Source of the DNA: Dyella halodurans
Lineage (GTDB): Bacteria; Pseudomonadota; Gammaproteobacteria; Xanthomonadales; Rhodanobacteraceae
Assembly (NCBI RefSeq): GCF_026283925.1
Contig: NZ_JAPDPF010000006.1
Location: 124,001-188,000, forward strand
Reading direction: 5' to 3'
Length of the DNA stretch: 64,000 bases
A model generated the notes under the pieces. The model was given only the letters and a program-made list of their open reading frames with translations. It ran no database searches and was not told the origin of the DNA. Below are positions 16,633 through 25,363 of the stretch, piece after piece. Position 1 is the stretch's first letter. Every line of letters begins with the position of its first letter. Made by a program: the position numbers and the translations under genes.

Positions 16633-19312
16633 TCTAAGTGCCGAGCTTGCATTCCTGACGCTGAGCATCGGGAAGAAGTACGCTGACGAAGTCAACAGCG
16701 GCCGCGCCCTGCCTCAGGGCGCGATCGCCACAGAGGTCGACGCTTCGCCCTTCAAGTTCGACGATGAGGAAAAGGCTGAGGTGTTGCGTGCGCTCGAGGC
16801 CAGCTTCACGACCACCCAAACCCGCGGCTATTCGGTCTTCAGCGACTTCAAGCCATGGCTGAAGGACAGCAGCGGCTCGATCGACTTCTACTACTGGAAC
16901 CGGCTGAAGCGGTACTACCTAGAAGGGGGCTCGCTTCCGGCGCCGGTGGTCGCCACCCTGGACGCCGTCACAGACCAGATCCTCGACTTCTCCGGCAACC
17001 CGCTTGCTGCGGGACTCGGGTCCCGCCGCGGCATGGTCATGGGCCATGTGCAGTCCGGCAAGACGACCAACTACTCGGCCCTGATCTGTAAAGCAGCGGA
17101 CGCCGGCTATCGCACCATCATCCTGCTGGCCGGAATCACCAACTCCTTGCGCACTCAGACCCAGGAGCGCCTGGACGAGACTTTCATCGGCAAGAAGTCG
17201 GTCTTCCACGCCCTGGCCGCCGAGCCCCTGCCGATCCTCACCTACTCCATCAAGAAGCGCTTCCCGGCCTATGGGACCTCGCGTGACAAGGACTTCACCC
17301 GCGATCCCGGCGGCGGCGTTGTCTTCAGCCTGGCGGCACACAACGAGCCGATCATCTTCGTCTGCAAGAAGAACACGGCCCCGCTGTCCAAGCTGCGCGA
17401 CTGGCTGATCGAGCAGAGCCACGGTCAGGTCATCACCTCCCCCCTTCTGCTAATCGATGACGAGGCCGACAACGCCTCGATCAACACGTCGAAGAACCCA
17501 AAGGCGACCACGGCGATCAATGCCGTTATCCGCGAGATCATGGCGCTGTTCGAGCGGCGGTCCTACGTTGGCTACACGGCCACCCCGTTCGCCAACATCT
17601 TCATCGACCCCGACACCAACAACGAGATGCTGAAGGACGATCTGTTCCCGAAGCACTTCATCAAGACGCTTGATCCTCCCAACACCTACGTCGGCGCCTC
17701 CCGTGTGTTCGCCGACAAGGGCGACCTGCGCGAGCCGATGGTCGAGGTGGTGAAGGACTATGTACCGCACCTGCCTCTGAACCATAAGGCGGACCACCCC
17801 GTGGCTCTGCCACCATCGCTGCTGACGGCGATCCGTGTGTTCGTGCTGACGCGCGCCATCCGCATTCTGCGCGGTCAGGGGCGTCAGCACTGCACGATGA
17901 TGATCAATGTGAGTCGCTTCAACGCCATCCAGGAGAAGGTTCACGGTGAGGTCTACATATACCTCCAGACGCTGCAGAACGCCGCCGCGATGGCCATGGG
18001 ACCTGATGCGCTGAGCGATCTTGTGATCTCCGAGTTCAGGGACGACTTCGAACGTGAGTTCGGCGACGGCGATGAGACCTTCGACGCGGTCCGTACAGTG
18101 CTGGCGGAGGCGGCGCGGGTCCAGCCCCTGACCGTGAACATGAAGGGGGGCGCGCTCGACTATCGCGCCCACCGCGAGAATGGCCTGCACGTCATCGCCA
18201 TCGGCGGCCTCGCCCTCTCGCGGGGCCTGACGCTCGAAGGTCTCACGGTCTCCTACATCCTGCGCAACACCGCCGCCTCCGACACCCTGATGCAGATGGC
18301 CCGGTGGTTCGGCTACCGGCCGGGCTATGAGGACGTCTGCCGGGTCTACCTCCCGCAGATCGCCCTTAACCACTATCGCGAGATCAACAGCGCCATCGAG
18401 GAGCTGCGCGACGAGGTGCGTCTGATGCACGACCTGGAAATGACGCCCGAGCATTTCGGGCTAAAGGTCCGCGAGAGCCCGACGGCGATCCGCATCACTG
18501 CCGCCAACAAGATGCGCACCGCCACCCAGATGACGATCGCCCAGGACTATTCTGAGCGGCATCTGGAAGGCTACATCCTTCCGAACAGTCAGGACGTAAA
18601 CCAAGCAAACCTGGAAGCAGCCCGCGCCTTCGTCGCCACGCTAGGCGCGCCCTCCGCCGACCTATCGACGCGCCAAGCCAAGGTCTGGGAACGGACGGCC
18701 GGGCGAGCGGTGATGACTCTGCTCAAGGCCTTCCGGTTCTCACCGGCGCATGGCGACCTAGGGCCGATCAGCGGTAACGTCAGCCTGTTCGAGGACTACT
18801 TCAATGACCGCCTCCGGGACGAGATGAAGGAATGGGACGTCGCCATTCCGCATCCGGCCGGCGGCGAGCCGATCACAAATGTCCTGCGGCCGGACCTGTC
18901 CTTCCCTCTGCGTGCGCGGAACTCGGGTGACGTCGTCGAAGGCGGCTTCCGGGTCACGCAGGGGCGCAATCGCGTTGCCGATCCCGACGATGCCCAGATC
19001 GGGCTCAACAAGGACCAGCTTGCGGCCGGCATGCAGGAACGCAAAGACAAGGTTCGTCGCGGCGACAAGGCTTTCTGCGCCCAGCGCACCCGACCGCTGC
19101 TGCTGATCCATGTCTTCACGACGGACGGGACCACGAAGCACCTGAAGCTTAGCGGCCCGATCGTCACCCTCAGCTTCTGCCTGCCCTCGACGAAGAAGCG
19201 CACGCCGGAGCGGAGCTACCAAGTCAACGCCGTGTATCGGAAGCAGATCGAGGCGGCACTCGCCCGCGAGGACGAGGACGACGACGACGCCGTGCAGGCC
19301 GGGGAAATCTGA
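16625..19312 (+). CDS. Z1-domain ATPase/helicase-like protein
   Basis: The 895-residue protein belongs to the Z1 family of superfamily-2-related ATPases from restriction loci. Motifs: Walker A GHVQSGKTTN (140-149), Walker B/DEAD-like LLLIDDEADNAS (274-285), motif III-like YVGYTATPFANIFID (314-328), and C-terminal Z1 blocks GLALSRGLTLEGLTVSY and TLMQMARWFGYRPGYEDV, which carry the arginine fingers. The ATG at 16625 has GGGTGGA upstream and overlaps the ATPase stop; a longer frame to 16523 lies inside the ATPase gene and is rejected. It ends in an acidic tail (EDEDDDDAV). It overlaps the next gene by one base (TGATG). Likely the motor of the complex. Confidence 0.9.
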   Translation: MRDLSAELAFLTLSIGKKYADEVNSGRALPQGAIATEVDASPFKFDDEEKAEVLRALEASFTTTQTRGYSVFSDFKPWLKDSSGSIDFYYWNRLKRYYLEGGSLPAPVVATLDAVTDQILDFSGNPLAAGLGSRRGMVMGHVQSGKTTNYSALICKAADAGYRTIILLAGITNSLRTQTQERLDETFIGKKSVFHALAAEPLPILTYSIKKRFPAYGTSRDKDFTRDPGGGVVFSLAAHNEPIIFVCKKNTAPLSKLRDWLIEQSHGQVITSPLLLIDDEADNASINTSKNPKATTAINAVIREIMALFERRSYVGYTATPFANIFIDPDTNNEMLKDDLFPKHFIKTLDPPNTYVGASRVFADKGDLREPMVEVVKDYVPHLPLNHKADHPVALPPSLLTAIRVFVLTRAIRILRGQGRQHCTMMINVSRFNAIQEKVHGEVYIYLQTLQNAAAMAMGPDALSDLVISEFRDDFEREFGDGDETFDAVRTVLAEAARVQPLTVNMKGGALDYRAHRENGLHVIAIGGLALSRGLTLEGLTVSYILRNTAASDTLMQMARWFGYRPGYEDVCRVYLPQIALNHYREINSAIEELRDEVRLMHDLEMTPEHFGLKVRESPTAIRITAANKMRTATQMTIAQDYSERHLEGYILPNSQDVNQANLEAARAFVATLGAPSADLSTRQAKVWERTAGRAVMTLLKAFRFSPAHGDLGPISGNVSLFEDYFNDRLRDEMKEWDVAIPHPAGGEPITNVLRPDLSFPLRARNSGDVVEGGFRVTQGRNRVADPDDAQIGLNKDQLAAGMQERKDKVRRGDKAFCAQRTRPLLLIHVFTTDGTTKHLKLSGPIVTLSFCLPSTKKRTPERSYQVNAVYRKQIEAALAREDEDDDDAVQAGEI

Positions 19313-20295
19313 TGGACGAGAGCGACTGGCGCGATATTGCCACCGCAGCCGATCCGCATGCCGACAATGTGCGGCGCGCTTCCTCCACGCATCCGCTCGA
19401 TTTCTTCCGCGGCCGCAACCATGCTGGCCAGTACATCTTCGCGCTGGCTGCGAACGATAGCTGCAGCGAGCTGCCGAAGCCGCCCAGGCTCAATGGCATC
19501 GACGTCTCGGTGGAGCGGCGATCGGGCGATGGCGCCCGGCTTGTGCTGACACTGGAGGACCGCGACCAGTTCGACATCTTCCGTGCGCTGTGCGGCCATT
19601 TACTCGACGCCACGGCGGACCATCCGCGCGGCGCAAATGGGCCGGGACTCCGGCTAGTCCTTCGTCGTCTGGCCGACTGGCACAACATGCTCCGCCGACG
19701 CCGCGAAGGCCTGCTAACGACCGAAGAGATCATCGGCCTTGTCGGCGAGCTGCTGTTTCTTCGGGATGAGGTCATGTCGCGCGCCGGCGCGGCGGACAGC
19801 ATAGCGGCTTGGCGAGGCGCACATCGCGACGAGCAGGACTTCGCCATCGGCGCTTGGCAGATTGAGGTGAAAACCCAGCTCTCGACCTCGGACCGTCGGC
19901 TGCTGATCTCCTCGGAAGCGCAGCTCGACACAGCGGGCAGCCGACTCCTGCTGTGCCACCAAGCTGTCGCCCGCGCGCCGGCCGGCGGCGGCACTGTCTC
20001 GCTCAATGCCTTGATCGATGGCCTCAATCTCGCCTTCGCCGCCGCTGGGCCACCGGTCCTGGAAGAGTTCGAGGCGGCACTTGAAGCCTGCCGCTACGTC
20101 CGGCGCGAGGAGTACGACGAGCCGGAATGGCTGCTGACCGACCGACGGCTCTTCGAGGTACGCGACGACTTCCCGCGCCTGACACCGGCCGTGCTGCCGA
20201 ACGGCGTCCATGCGGTCTCCTACTCGATCCTGCTCAGTGCTTGTGAGAGCTTCGCCGTGGACCTCGATCACACGCTGGGAGAGGTCTTCTCGTGA
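19312..20295 (+). CDS. PD-(D/E)XK motif protein (DUF4420-like)
   Basis: The 327-residue protein has a nuclease-like core: a conserved glutamate in EEIIGLVGELLFLRDEV (Glu146), then Asp176 in EQDFAIGAWQIEVKT and Glu185-x-Lys187, i.e. D-(8)-ExK of the PD-(D/E)XK superfamily. The spacing and the GELLFL helix match the DUF4420 family seen next to Z1 genes. It is encoded between the Z1 and AIPR genes with 1- and 4-base overlaps, so its dosage is coupled to theirs. It is the strongest candidate for the cleaving subunit of the MORC-Z1 system; cleavage has not been shown from sequence. Confidence 0.85.
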   Translation: MDESDWRDIATAADPHADNVRRASSTHPLDFFRGRNHAGQYIFALAANDSCSELPKPPRLNGIDVSVERRSGDGARLVLTLEDRDQFDIFRALCGHLLDATADHPRGANGPGLRLVLRRLADWHNMLRRRREGLLTTEEIIGLVGELLFLRDEVMSRAGAADSIAAWRGAHRDEQDFAIGAWQIEVKTQLSTSDRRLLISSEAQLDTAGSRLLLCHQAVARAPAGGGTVSLNALIDGLNLAFAAAGPPVLEEFEAALEACRYVRREEYDEPEWLLTDRRLFEVRDDFPRLTPAVLPNGVHAVSYSILLSACESFAVDLDHTLGEVFS

Positions 20296-22400
20296 GCGGC
20301 CCCGACCTCGACGAGGCTTACGACCGATTCTGGGACGATCTGTTGTTCGAGGCGGAGGCCTCGGCCGAACCCCAGGCCGCGGCCTTTTTCCGGCTCTACT
20401 CTCGCATTGCCGCCGACAATGGCGACTGTATCGACTTGACGTACACGCCAGCCCGTAACGAGGGTCGTGGCGCCTATCAGGTTGATGGGATTACGCTCGA
20501 ACGCGACCGCGGCGACCTCTTTCTGGCCATCTCCGATTTCCGTTCCAGCCGGAAGCTGGAAACCCTCAACGCCGCCCAGATCGATGCCCTGTTCGAACGT
20601 ATCCGGCGGTTCTGTCACCTAGCGGTCCAGCCCACCTTCATTAACGCCGTCGACGAGACCAGCCCGGCCTTCCAGGCGGCTTGGCCGATCTTCGACGGCC
20701 GGAGTCAGATCAAGCGCATCCGCGTTGTCGCCTTCTCCAACGCGCGACTGTCCACGCGCCGGAAGCCGGAAATGACCGGCGAGGTGCTTGGCGTCCCATT
20801 CGTCTGCAGCGTGCTCGACTTCGCGCGCTATGCTGGCATCCTGAGCGCCAAAGGCGGTGCCGAGCCGATCGAGATCGACGTCACGGCCGTCAACGGTGCG
20901 CCGCTTCCGTGCCTCCCCGCTCATAGCATCGACGGCGAACAAGCCTCCTATTTAGTCGCCGTTCCCGGAACTTTCCTGGCGGAAATCTATGGCCTTTATG
21001 GCGCGAAGCTGCTGGAGCAGAATGTTCGCACCTTCCTTCAGGCCCGTACCAAGGTGAATGCCGGCATCATCCGGACGCTTGAGAACGCGCCGGAGATGTT
21101 CTTCGCCTACAACAACGGCTTGACCGCGACGGCCGCCGGAATCACCACCGCGTCCTTGCCGGGCGGCGGCCTTGGCATCGCCTCAATCGAGAACCTTCAG
21201 ATCGTCAACGGCGGCCAGACGACCGCCTCGATTCTGTACGCCAGCGACAGTCAGCGGAAGGACCGGAAGGCAGATCTCAGCCGCGTTTATGTACAGATGA
21301 AGCTGTCGGTGGTGAACCCCGATCGGCTCGACCAAGTCGTGCCGCTGATCTCGCGCTACGCCAATACGCAGAACAAGATCAGCGAAGCTGATTTCTTTTC
21401 CAGCCACCCAATCCACCTGGTGCTTGAGCGCATCTCCCGCAACCTTTCGGCACCGCCGAAGGCCGGCTCGCTTTCAGGCTCGAAGTGGTTCTATGAGCGC
21501 GCGCGCGGCCAGTACCGTGACCGGCTCGCCAACGGCAGCCAAGCCGAGCGCAAACGATTCGAGCTGGAATTCCCCCGCGAGCAGTTGATCGACAAGACCG
21601 AACTGGCGAAGTTCGAGGTCACCTTCGAGTGCAGGCCGCACATCGTCAGCCGCCTGGCGCAGAAATGTTTCCTCGACTACGCGGGACGGATCGGAAAGGC
21701 CTGGGGGGCTTCCGAAGCCCAGTTCAACGAGCACTGGTTCAGAACCGTCGTGGCGGAAGCCATCGTCTTCCGCACCGTTGACCGGCTGGTCGCCCGCGCG
21801 GACTGGTATCAACAGGATCGCGGTTTCAAGTTGCAGATCGTGACCTATGCCATAGCGTGGCTGATCCACCATCTCCAGATACGGGGCCAGGAGATCGACC
21901 TGGATGTCATCTGGCAGCGGCAGGAGCTTCCTGCCGAAATCGCGGACGCCCTGGCGCAGATCGCGCCTCAGGTCGCTTGCACCATTAAGGACGCGCCGCC
22001 GCAGATGAAGAACGTCGGCGAATACTGTAAGCAGCAGGCCTGCTGGGCCGTGGTGGCAGCTTCGCACTATGTCTTCGACGATCAGTTGGAAAGTGTGCTC
22101 ATCGATCACCTCGAGTCCGAACAACTCCGGAAGGCGGCGCTCGAGGCACAGAAGGTCGACCAGGAGATTGATTTCGATCGAGTTCTGGCGACGATGCTGG
22201 CCGACACGGAGCCCTACCTCAGCTTCGCCCGCGGCCACGGCCTCCTGACGCCCAAGTCGGAGGCCGCCATCAAGCGCCTAACCCGCGGCGACATCCGGCT
22301 TCCCACTTCGGAGCGCAATGCGCTGAAATACATGCTTGAGAAGATGGCGAAGGCGGGTTTTGCGCTGCCCCGGGCATCTGATCAACAACCATCCTCCTGA
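20292..22400 (+). CDS. AIPR-family protein (abortive-infection phage-resistance type)
   Basis: The 702-residue protein carries the AIPR signature in its middle: LLEQNVRTFLQARTKVNAGI, then FAYNNGLTATAAGI, then IENLQIVNGGQTTASILYA (about residues 235-320), followed by VPLISRYANTQNKISEADFF. AIPR proteins are found in phage-defence loci and in MORC-Z1 restriction systems; the biochemical role is not established, though nuclease or DNA-binding activity has been proposed. The start overlaps the PD-(D/E)XK gene by 4 bases. It is the last of the tightly overlapping genes; the next gene starts 87 bases downstream. Confidence 0.88.
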   Translation: MSGPDLDEAYDRFWDDLLFEAEASAEPQAAAFFRLYSRIAADNGDCIDLTYTPARNEGRGAYQVDGITLERDRGDLFLAISDFRSSRKLETLNAAQIDALFERIRRFCHLAVQPTFINAVDETSPAFQAAWPIFDGRSQIKRIRVVAFSNARLSTRRKPEMTGEVLGVPFVCSVLDFARYAGILSAKGGAEPIEIDVTAVNGAPLPCLPAHSIDGEQASYLVAVPGTFLAEIYGLYGAKLLEQNVRTFLQARTKVNAGIIRTLENAPEMFFAYNNGLTATAAGITTASLPGGGLGIASIENLQIVNGGQTTASILYASDSQRKDRKADLSRVYVQMKLSVVNPDRLDQVVPLISRYANTQNKISEADFFSSHPIHLVLERISRNLSAPPKAGSLSGSKWFYERARGQYRDRLANGSQAERKRFELEFPREQLIDKTELAKFEVTFECRPHIVSRLAQKCFLDYAGRIGKAWGASEAQFNEHWFRTVVAEAIVFRTVDRLVARADWYQQDRGFKLQIVTYAIAWLIHHLQIRGQEIDLDVIWQRQELPAEIADALAQIAPQVACTIKDAPPQMKNVGEYCKQQACWAVVAASHYVFDDQLESVLIDHLESEQLRKAALEAQKVDQEIDFDRVLATMLADTEPYLSFARGHGLLTPKSEAAIKRLTRGDIRLPTSERNALKYMLEKMAKAGFALPRASDQQPSS

Positions 22401-22487
22401 CGCTCCTGCAGCTCCGGCTTGTGCTCTCTCTCCGACAATTCGCAGAGATCGCCTTACCTCGAGACCCATACTTCGGATCACAAGAGC

Positions 22488-23666
22488 ATGCTGAAAACCG
22501 TCCCATTCGATCGGCTGAGAACCACCGATCTGCACGTGGATGCCCACTACACCGGCCGACGAAGTGGCAACGCGGGCGATGACCCTCTGCCAGCTTTGTT
22601 GAGTGTCGACAGTCAGGGCGGGTTCCGAAAGCGAGGCAAAACTCAGGGCCAGCTGACGATGCTTGTCCTGACCTCGAGCATGGATGATCCGGACTGGCCC
22701 GACACTCTGGACCGCGAGAGCGGAGTCTTCACGTATTACGGCGACAACAAGAAACCGGGACGCGAGCTTCACGAGACCGGCCGTCACGGCAACTTCATTC
22801 TGCGCAAGATCTTCGCGGCAGCGCGAGCTGGTGCAGCTGGCCGGGCCGAGGTACCTCCAATTTTCCTTTTCGCTGCCACGGGCGTCTGGCGGGACGTCCA
22901 GTTCCTTGGTTTAGCCGTCCCAGGTGCATCCGACCTCGATGCGTCTGAAGAGTTAGTGGCGATCTGGCGGATTGCGGGTGGTGAGCGCTTCCAGAATTAT
23001 CGAGCACGTTTCACGGTCCTCGATGCGCCCACAGTCAGCCGTGCATGGATTGACAGCATCATCAACGGTCAACGTGATGATCACCTCGCTCCCGAGGCTT
23101 GGCGACGATGGATCAGGGGCGGCCGCAGAACGCCACTTTTCGCAAACCGGTCGCTCGAATGGCGCAACAGCCGCGAACAACTGCCTCAGGACCGCGAAGG
23201 TAGGGCAATAATCCAGACGCTGCAGTCTCACTTCACAGGAAGGCCCCACGCCTTCGAGCACTGTGCAGTCGCCATCGCCAAGCTGATGATCCCGGACATC
23301 GCGACATTGGACGTGACTCGCCCATCAAGGGACGGTGGTCGTGACGCGATAGGTCAGATGCGCCTCGGTCGCGGCGCGAGTGCCATCCTCGTGGACTTCG
23401 CTCTTGAAGCAAAGTGCTACACGAACAGGGCGGTCGGCGTCCGTGACATGTCGCGTCTGATCTCCCGCCTGCGACACCGTCAGTTCGGTGTGCTCGTGAC
23501 GACTACTTGCGTTGACCGGCAGGCCTACAAAGAGATCAAAGAAGACGGCCACCCCATCGTAATCATCTCTGCTGTGGATATTGTTGAACTCTTCCGTGCC
23601 AGCGGTCGGGGCACGGCTGACTTGATGTCAGCTTGGCTGCATGAGCAGTTTCCGGTTGAGCCCTGA
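22488..23666 (+). CDS. AspBHI/Mrr-like modification-dependent restriction endonuclease
   Basis: The 392-residue protein has an N-terminal region ([19 protein letters not shown] ... QGGFRKRG ... [18 protein letters not shown]) that resembles the SRA-like recognition domain of AspBHI, a 5-methylcytosine-dependent enzyme. Its C-terminal Mrr-type catalytic domain has Asp282/Asp286 in RDGGRDAIG and Glu307-x-Lys309 in ALEAKCY. The ATG at 22488 begins right at the domain; the frame extends to a GTG at 22419. It follows the AIPR gene by 87 bases on the same strand and probably belongs to the operon. A modified-base-cutting enzyme next to a C5 methyltransferase needs explaining (see findings). Confidence 0.8.
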   Translation: MLKTVPFDRLRTTDLHVDAHYTGRRSGNAGDDPLPALLSVDSQGGFRKRGKTQGQLTMLVLTSSMDDPDWPDTLDRESGVFTYYGDNKKPGRELHETGRHGNFILRKIFAAARAGAAGRAEVPPIFLFAATGVWRDVQFLGLAVPGASDLDASEELVAIWRIAGGERFQNYRARFTVLDAPTVSRAWIDSIINGQRDDHLAPEAWRRWIRGGRRTPLFANRSLEWRNSREQLPQDREGRAIIQTLQSHFTGRPHAFEHCAVAIAKLMIPDIATLDVTRPSRDGGRDAIGQMRLGRGASAILVDFALEAKCYTNRAVGVRDMSRLISRLRHRQFGVLVTTTCVDRQAYKEIKEDGHPIVIISAVDIVELFRASGRGTADLMSAWLHEQFPVEP

Positions 23667-23710
23667 CATACCCCAAGAGGGCAAGAGGGCATGAAAATCC
23701 CAGAGTTCGG

Positions 23711-23871
23711 TCTCTTTCGGGGGCGTACCACAATACCGAACGTCTCTTTGCGAAAAGCAGTCCAAAGGTCGTGAGCCGTACCGATAGCTTCCTCTGTTCC
23801 GTTATTGAAGTTGTTTCCAAAAAACGGACCAACTTGACTCTTAAAGTCCACGGCAGCGATCAACTGACTTT
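23711..23871 (-). pseudogene. Decayed fragment of a PaeR7I/XhoI-family type II restriction endonuclease
   Basis: Read on the minus strand, about 53 codons give the stretch [19 protein letters not shown] and then [19 protein letters not shown]. This is the core of the PaeR7I/XhoI family (consensus ...FKSQVGPSFGNNFNNRTEEAIG..DLWTA..). The family's ExK catalytic triplet appears as Asp-Phe-Lys. Upstream and downstream the similarity ends abruptly, with neither the N- nor C-terminal part recognisable in any frame, so this is a relic. It lies between the defence operon and the regulator pair and shows that the island once carried, or captured part of, a different type II system. Confidence 0.7.
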
Positions 23872-23893
23872 GGCAGATCTGCGCACGAAATAA

Positions 23894-23924
23894 GTGCTGG
23901 CTAACATCACAAGTTAGCCAGCAC
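23894..23924 (-). terminator. Hairpin at the end of the small regulator gene
   Basis: A perfect 12-bp stem (GTGCTGGCTAAC at 23894-23905, complement at 23913-23924) encloses a 7-nt loop immediately after the stop of the minus-strand gene 23926-24246. On that strand it is followed by TTATTTC, so it can act as a modest intrinsic terminator. It would also lie in the path of read-through from the plus-strand defence operon. Confidence 0.6.
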
Positions 23925-23925
23925 G

Positions 23926-24246
23926 TCAAGCTTGCGCAGAAGGTTTCACTATTCGCTGCTGCACCACCTTGTTCATCCAACCTTCTTTGGTTGGATCGAC
24001 TTGGATAATCGTGGTGCTGCGCCCTGTGACCATCCAGGCCAAAAAATATGGCCGCTCTTCGGCTAGAGCCGCAATCATTTCAATGCTCGGTTGTTGCACC
24101 CGGTTGCAAACATTCTGCCATTTGCGTGCAGAAATTCCGGTTCGCTTTTCGAGGTACTGGTATTTCCTCCAGGCTCCAACGAACTCGTTGATGACCCATA
24201 TCACTCGCTCTCGCAAGTCTGCGTTGTCCGGCGCTAGTTCGATCAC
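23926..24246 (-). CDS. Small Cro/Xre-like regulator of the island
   Basis: The 106-residue product has a probable helix-turn-helix in its middle ([20 protein letters not shown] then [19 protein letters not shown]), a layout common in phage and island repressors. The start is a GTG at 24246 with GGAG about 10 nt upstream; no ATG is available. It is divergent from the gene at 24341, and the 94-base gap contains two nested palindromes that are natural operator candidates. Base composition here drops to roughly 50% GC against more than 60% in the flanking chromosome, in keeping with acquired DNA. DNA binding is inferred. Confidence 0.55.
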   Translation of the reverse strand: MIELAPDNADLRERVIWVINEFVGAWRKYQYLEKRTGISARKWQNVCNRVQQPSIEMIAALAEERPYFLAWMVTGRSTTIIQVDPTKEGWMNKVVQQRIVKPSAQA

Positions 24247-24280
24247 TTCAAGAAGCTCCAGGCGTTTGCCTGTTGCAATC

Positions 24281-24329
24281 TTACCAAAGATTGGTAATCT
24301 TTAACTTACCACCAATTGGTAAGTTAAAG
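24281..24329. promoter_or_regulatory. Double palindromic operator between divergent island regulators
   Basis: Two inverted repeats share the half-site TTACCAA/CTTACCA. Site 1 is TTACCAA-AGA-TTGGTAA (24281-24297). Site 2 has 13-bp perfect arms, CTTTAACTTACCA (24299-24311) and TGGTAAGTTAAAG (24317-24329), around CCAAT. They occupy the middle of the intergenic gap between genes 23926-24246 (minus) and 24341-24559 (plus). This is the arrangement of a phage-like switch in which one or both products repress both promoters. Confidence 0.75.
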
Positions 24330-24340
24330 GCACTGAAGCG

Positions 24341-24559
24341 ATGACGCGCACTGAAGAACTTCTCTTCGATCGGTACGGATCTCCGTTGCTGCCATTGGAT
24401 GCAGTTGCCGAAATCCTGGGCAGAAGTACAAACGGGCTGAGAGTGTCTCTTTCCAGCAACAACGAAATGGCCTGCAAGCTTCGCTCAGCCAAGGTGAAAC
24501 TGGGCAGGCGAATCTACTTCCGCATGTCTGAAATCGCTCGTTTGATCGACGAGGCGTGA
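24341..24559 (+). CDS. Small DNA-binding protein (AlpA/PrtN-like winged-HTH suspected)
   Basis: The 72-residue product reads MTRTEELLFDRYGSPLLPLD, then a helix-rich part with AEILGRSTNGLRVSLSS and ending KLGRRIYFRMSEIARLIDE. The closing VKLGRRIYFR.SEIA.LID pattern is that of small excisionase/AlpA/PrtN-like MerR-type winged-helix activators of mobile elements. It starts just after the double operator and is 9 bases before the initiator-like gene at 24569. A role as excisionase or activator is plausible but not proven. Confidence 0.55.
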   Translation: MTRTEELLFDRYGSPLLPLDAVAEILGRSTNGLRVSLSSNNEMACKLRSAKVKLGRRIYFRMSEIARLIDEA

Positions 24560-24568
24560 CGAACTGCC

Positions 24569-25363
24569 ATGAGTGTCAAAGCCATGAGCTGGGCGTGGGA
24601 GCAAAAGCTCCCTCCGGGGTCCAAGGTGATCCTGTTGGCGCTGGCAGATGCGGCGAATGAGGAGAGCCGCTGCTGGCCCAAGGTTAAGACGATTGCCAAG
24701 AAGTGCGGCGTCTCTGGCCGCACTGTGCAACGCGTGTTGAGAGATTTCGAAGCTAGCGGCTTGGTATCAGTAACCAGGCGTTACTTTCCGGGAGGCGGAC
24801 AAACGTCGAACAGCTATTTACTCGGATACGGCGATCCCTCTGACAATCTGACACCCCCTTCCCAAGGCCTCTCCCGGGGTGACACCGGTGGCGCACTCCC
24901 TCCGACAAAGCATTGTCAGAAGGGGGACGACACATCGATGTCGCACCAAGAACCCAAACAGAACCAAATAGCTGAACCACCACTACAACGACGCGGCACT
25001 GCCGACTGCGCAACGTCAACACTGGAATTACCCACCGGCCTGTCAGGCGCTGAACTTAGCGATCTCCGGTCGCTGCTCGTCGACGTACCAGGCACTGACG
25101 CACAACTCTTGCTAGACGAACTGGCGGGTGTGTTAGCTGACGGCCGCACAATCAAAACGACACCCTTGCGGTGGTTTAAGGCTCTTCTCAGGCAATACAA
25201 AGCCGGGCGATTTGTACCAAATAGTGCTATCGATATCGCGCGACGCCGTCAATGTCTCAAGGAGCGCGTGAACCTGCAGAAGGCTGCCCAAGGGCCCCGC
25301 GCTAGTGACGAGGTGGTGAGTCAACATATGGCCGCTATCCGCAGCATCGTCGGCCTCGGTTAG
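24569..25363 (+). CDS. Winged-helix replication/regulatory protein of the mobile element
   Basis: The 264-residue protein begins MSVKAMSWAWEQKLPPGSKV and has a classical HTH_36-type winged helix in its first 75 residues (LLALADAANEESRCWPKVKT, then IAKKCGVSGRTVQRVLRDFE, then ASGLVSVTRRY). The linker after it is long and low in complexity. Proteins of this layout are annotated in plasmids, prophages and integrative elements as replication-initiator-like or helix-turn-helix domain proteins. It follows the small activator gene by 9 bases. No relaxase or full replication gene is present, so it may be part of a minimal element backbone. Confidence 0.65.
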   Translation: MSVKAMSWAWEQKLPPGSKVILLALADAANEESRCWPKVKTIAKKCGVSGRTVQRVLRDFEASGLVSVTRRYFPGGGQTSNSYLLGYGDPSDNLTPPSQGLSRGDTGGALPPTKHCQKGDDTSMSHQEPKQNQIAEPPLQRRGTADCATSTLELPTGLSGAELSDLRSLLVDVPGTDAQLLLDELAGVLADGRTIKTTPLRWFKALLRQYKAGRFVPNSAIDIARRRQCLKERVNLQKAAQGPRASDEVVSQHMAAIRSIVGLG

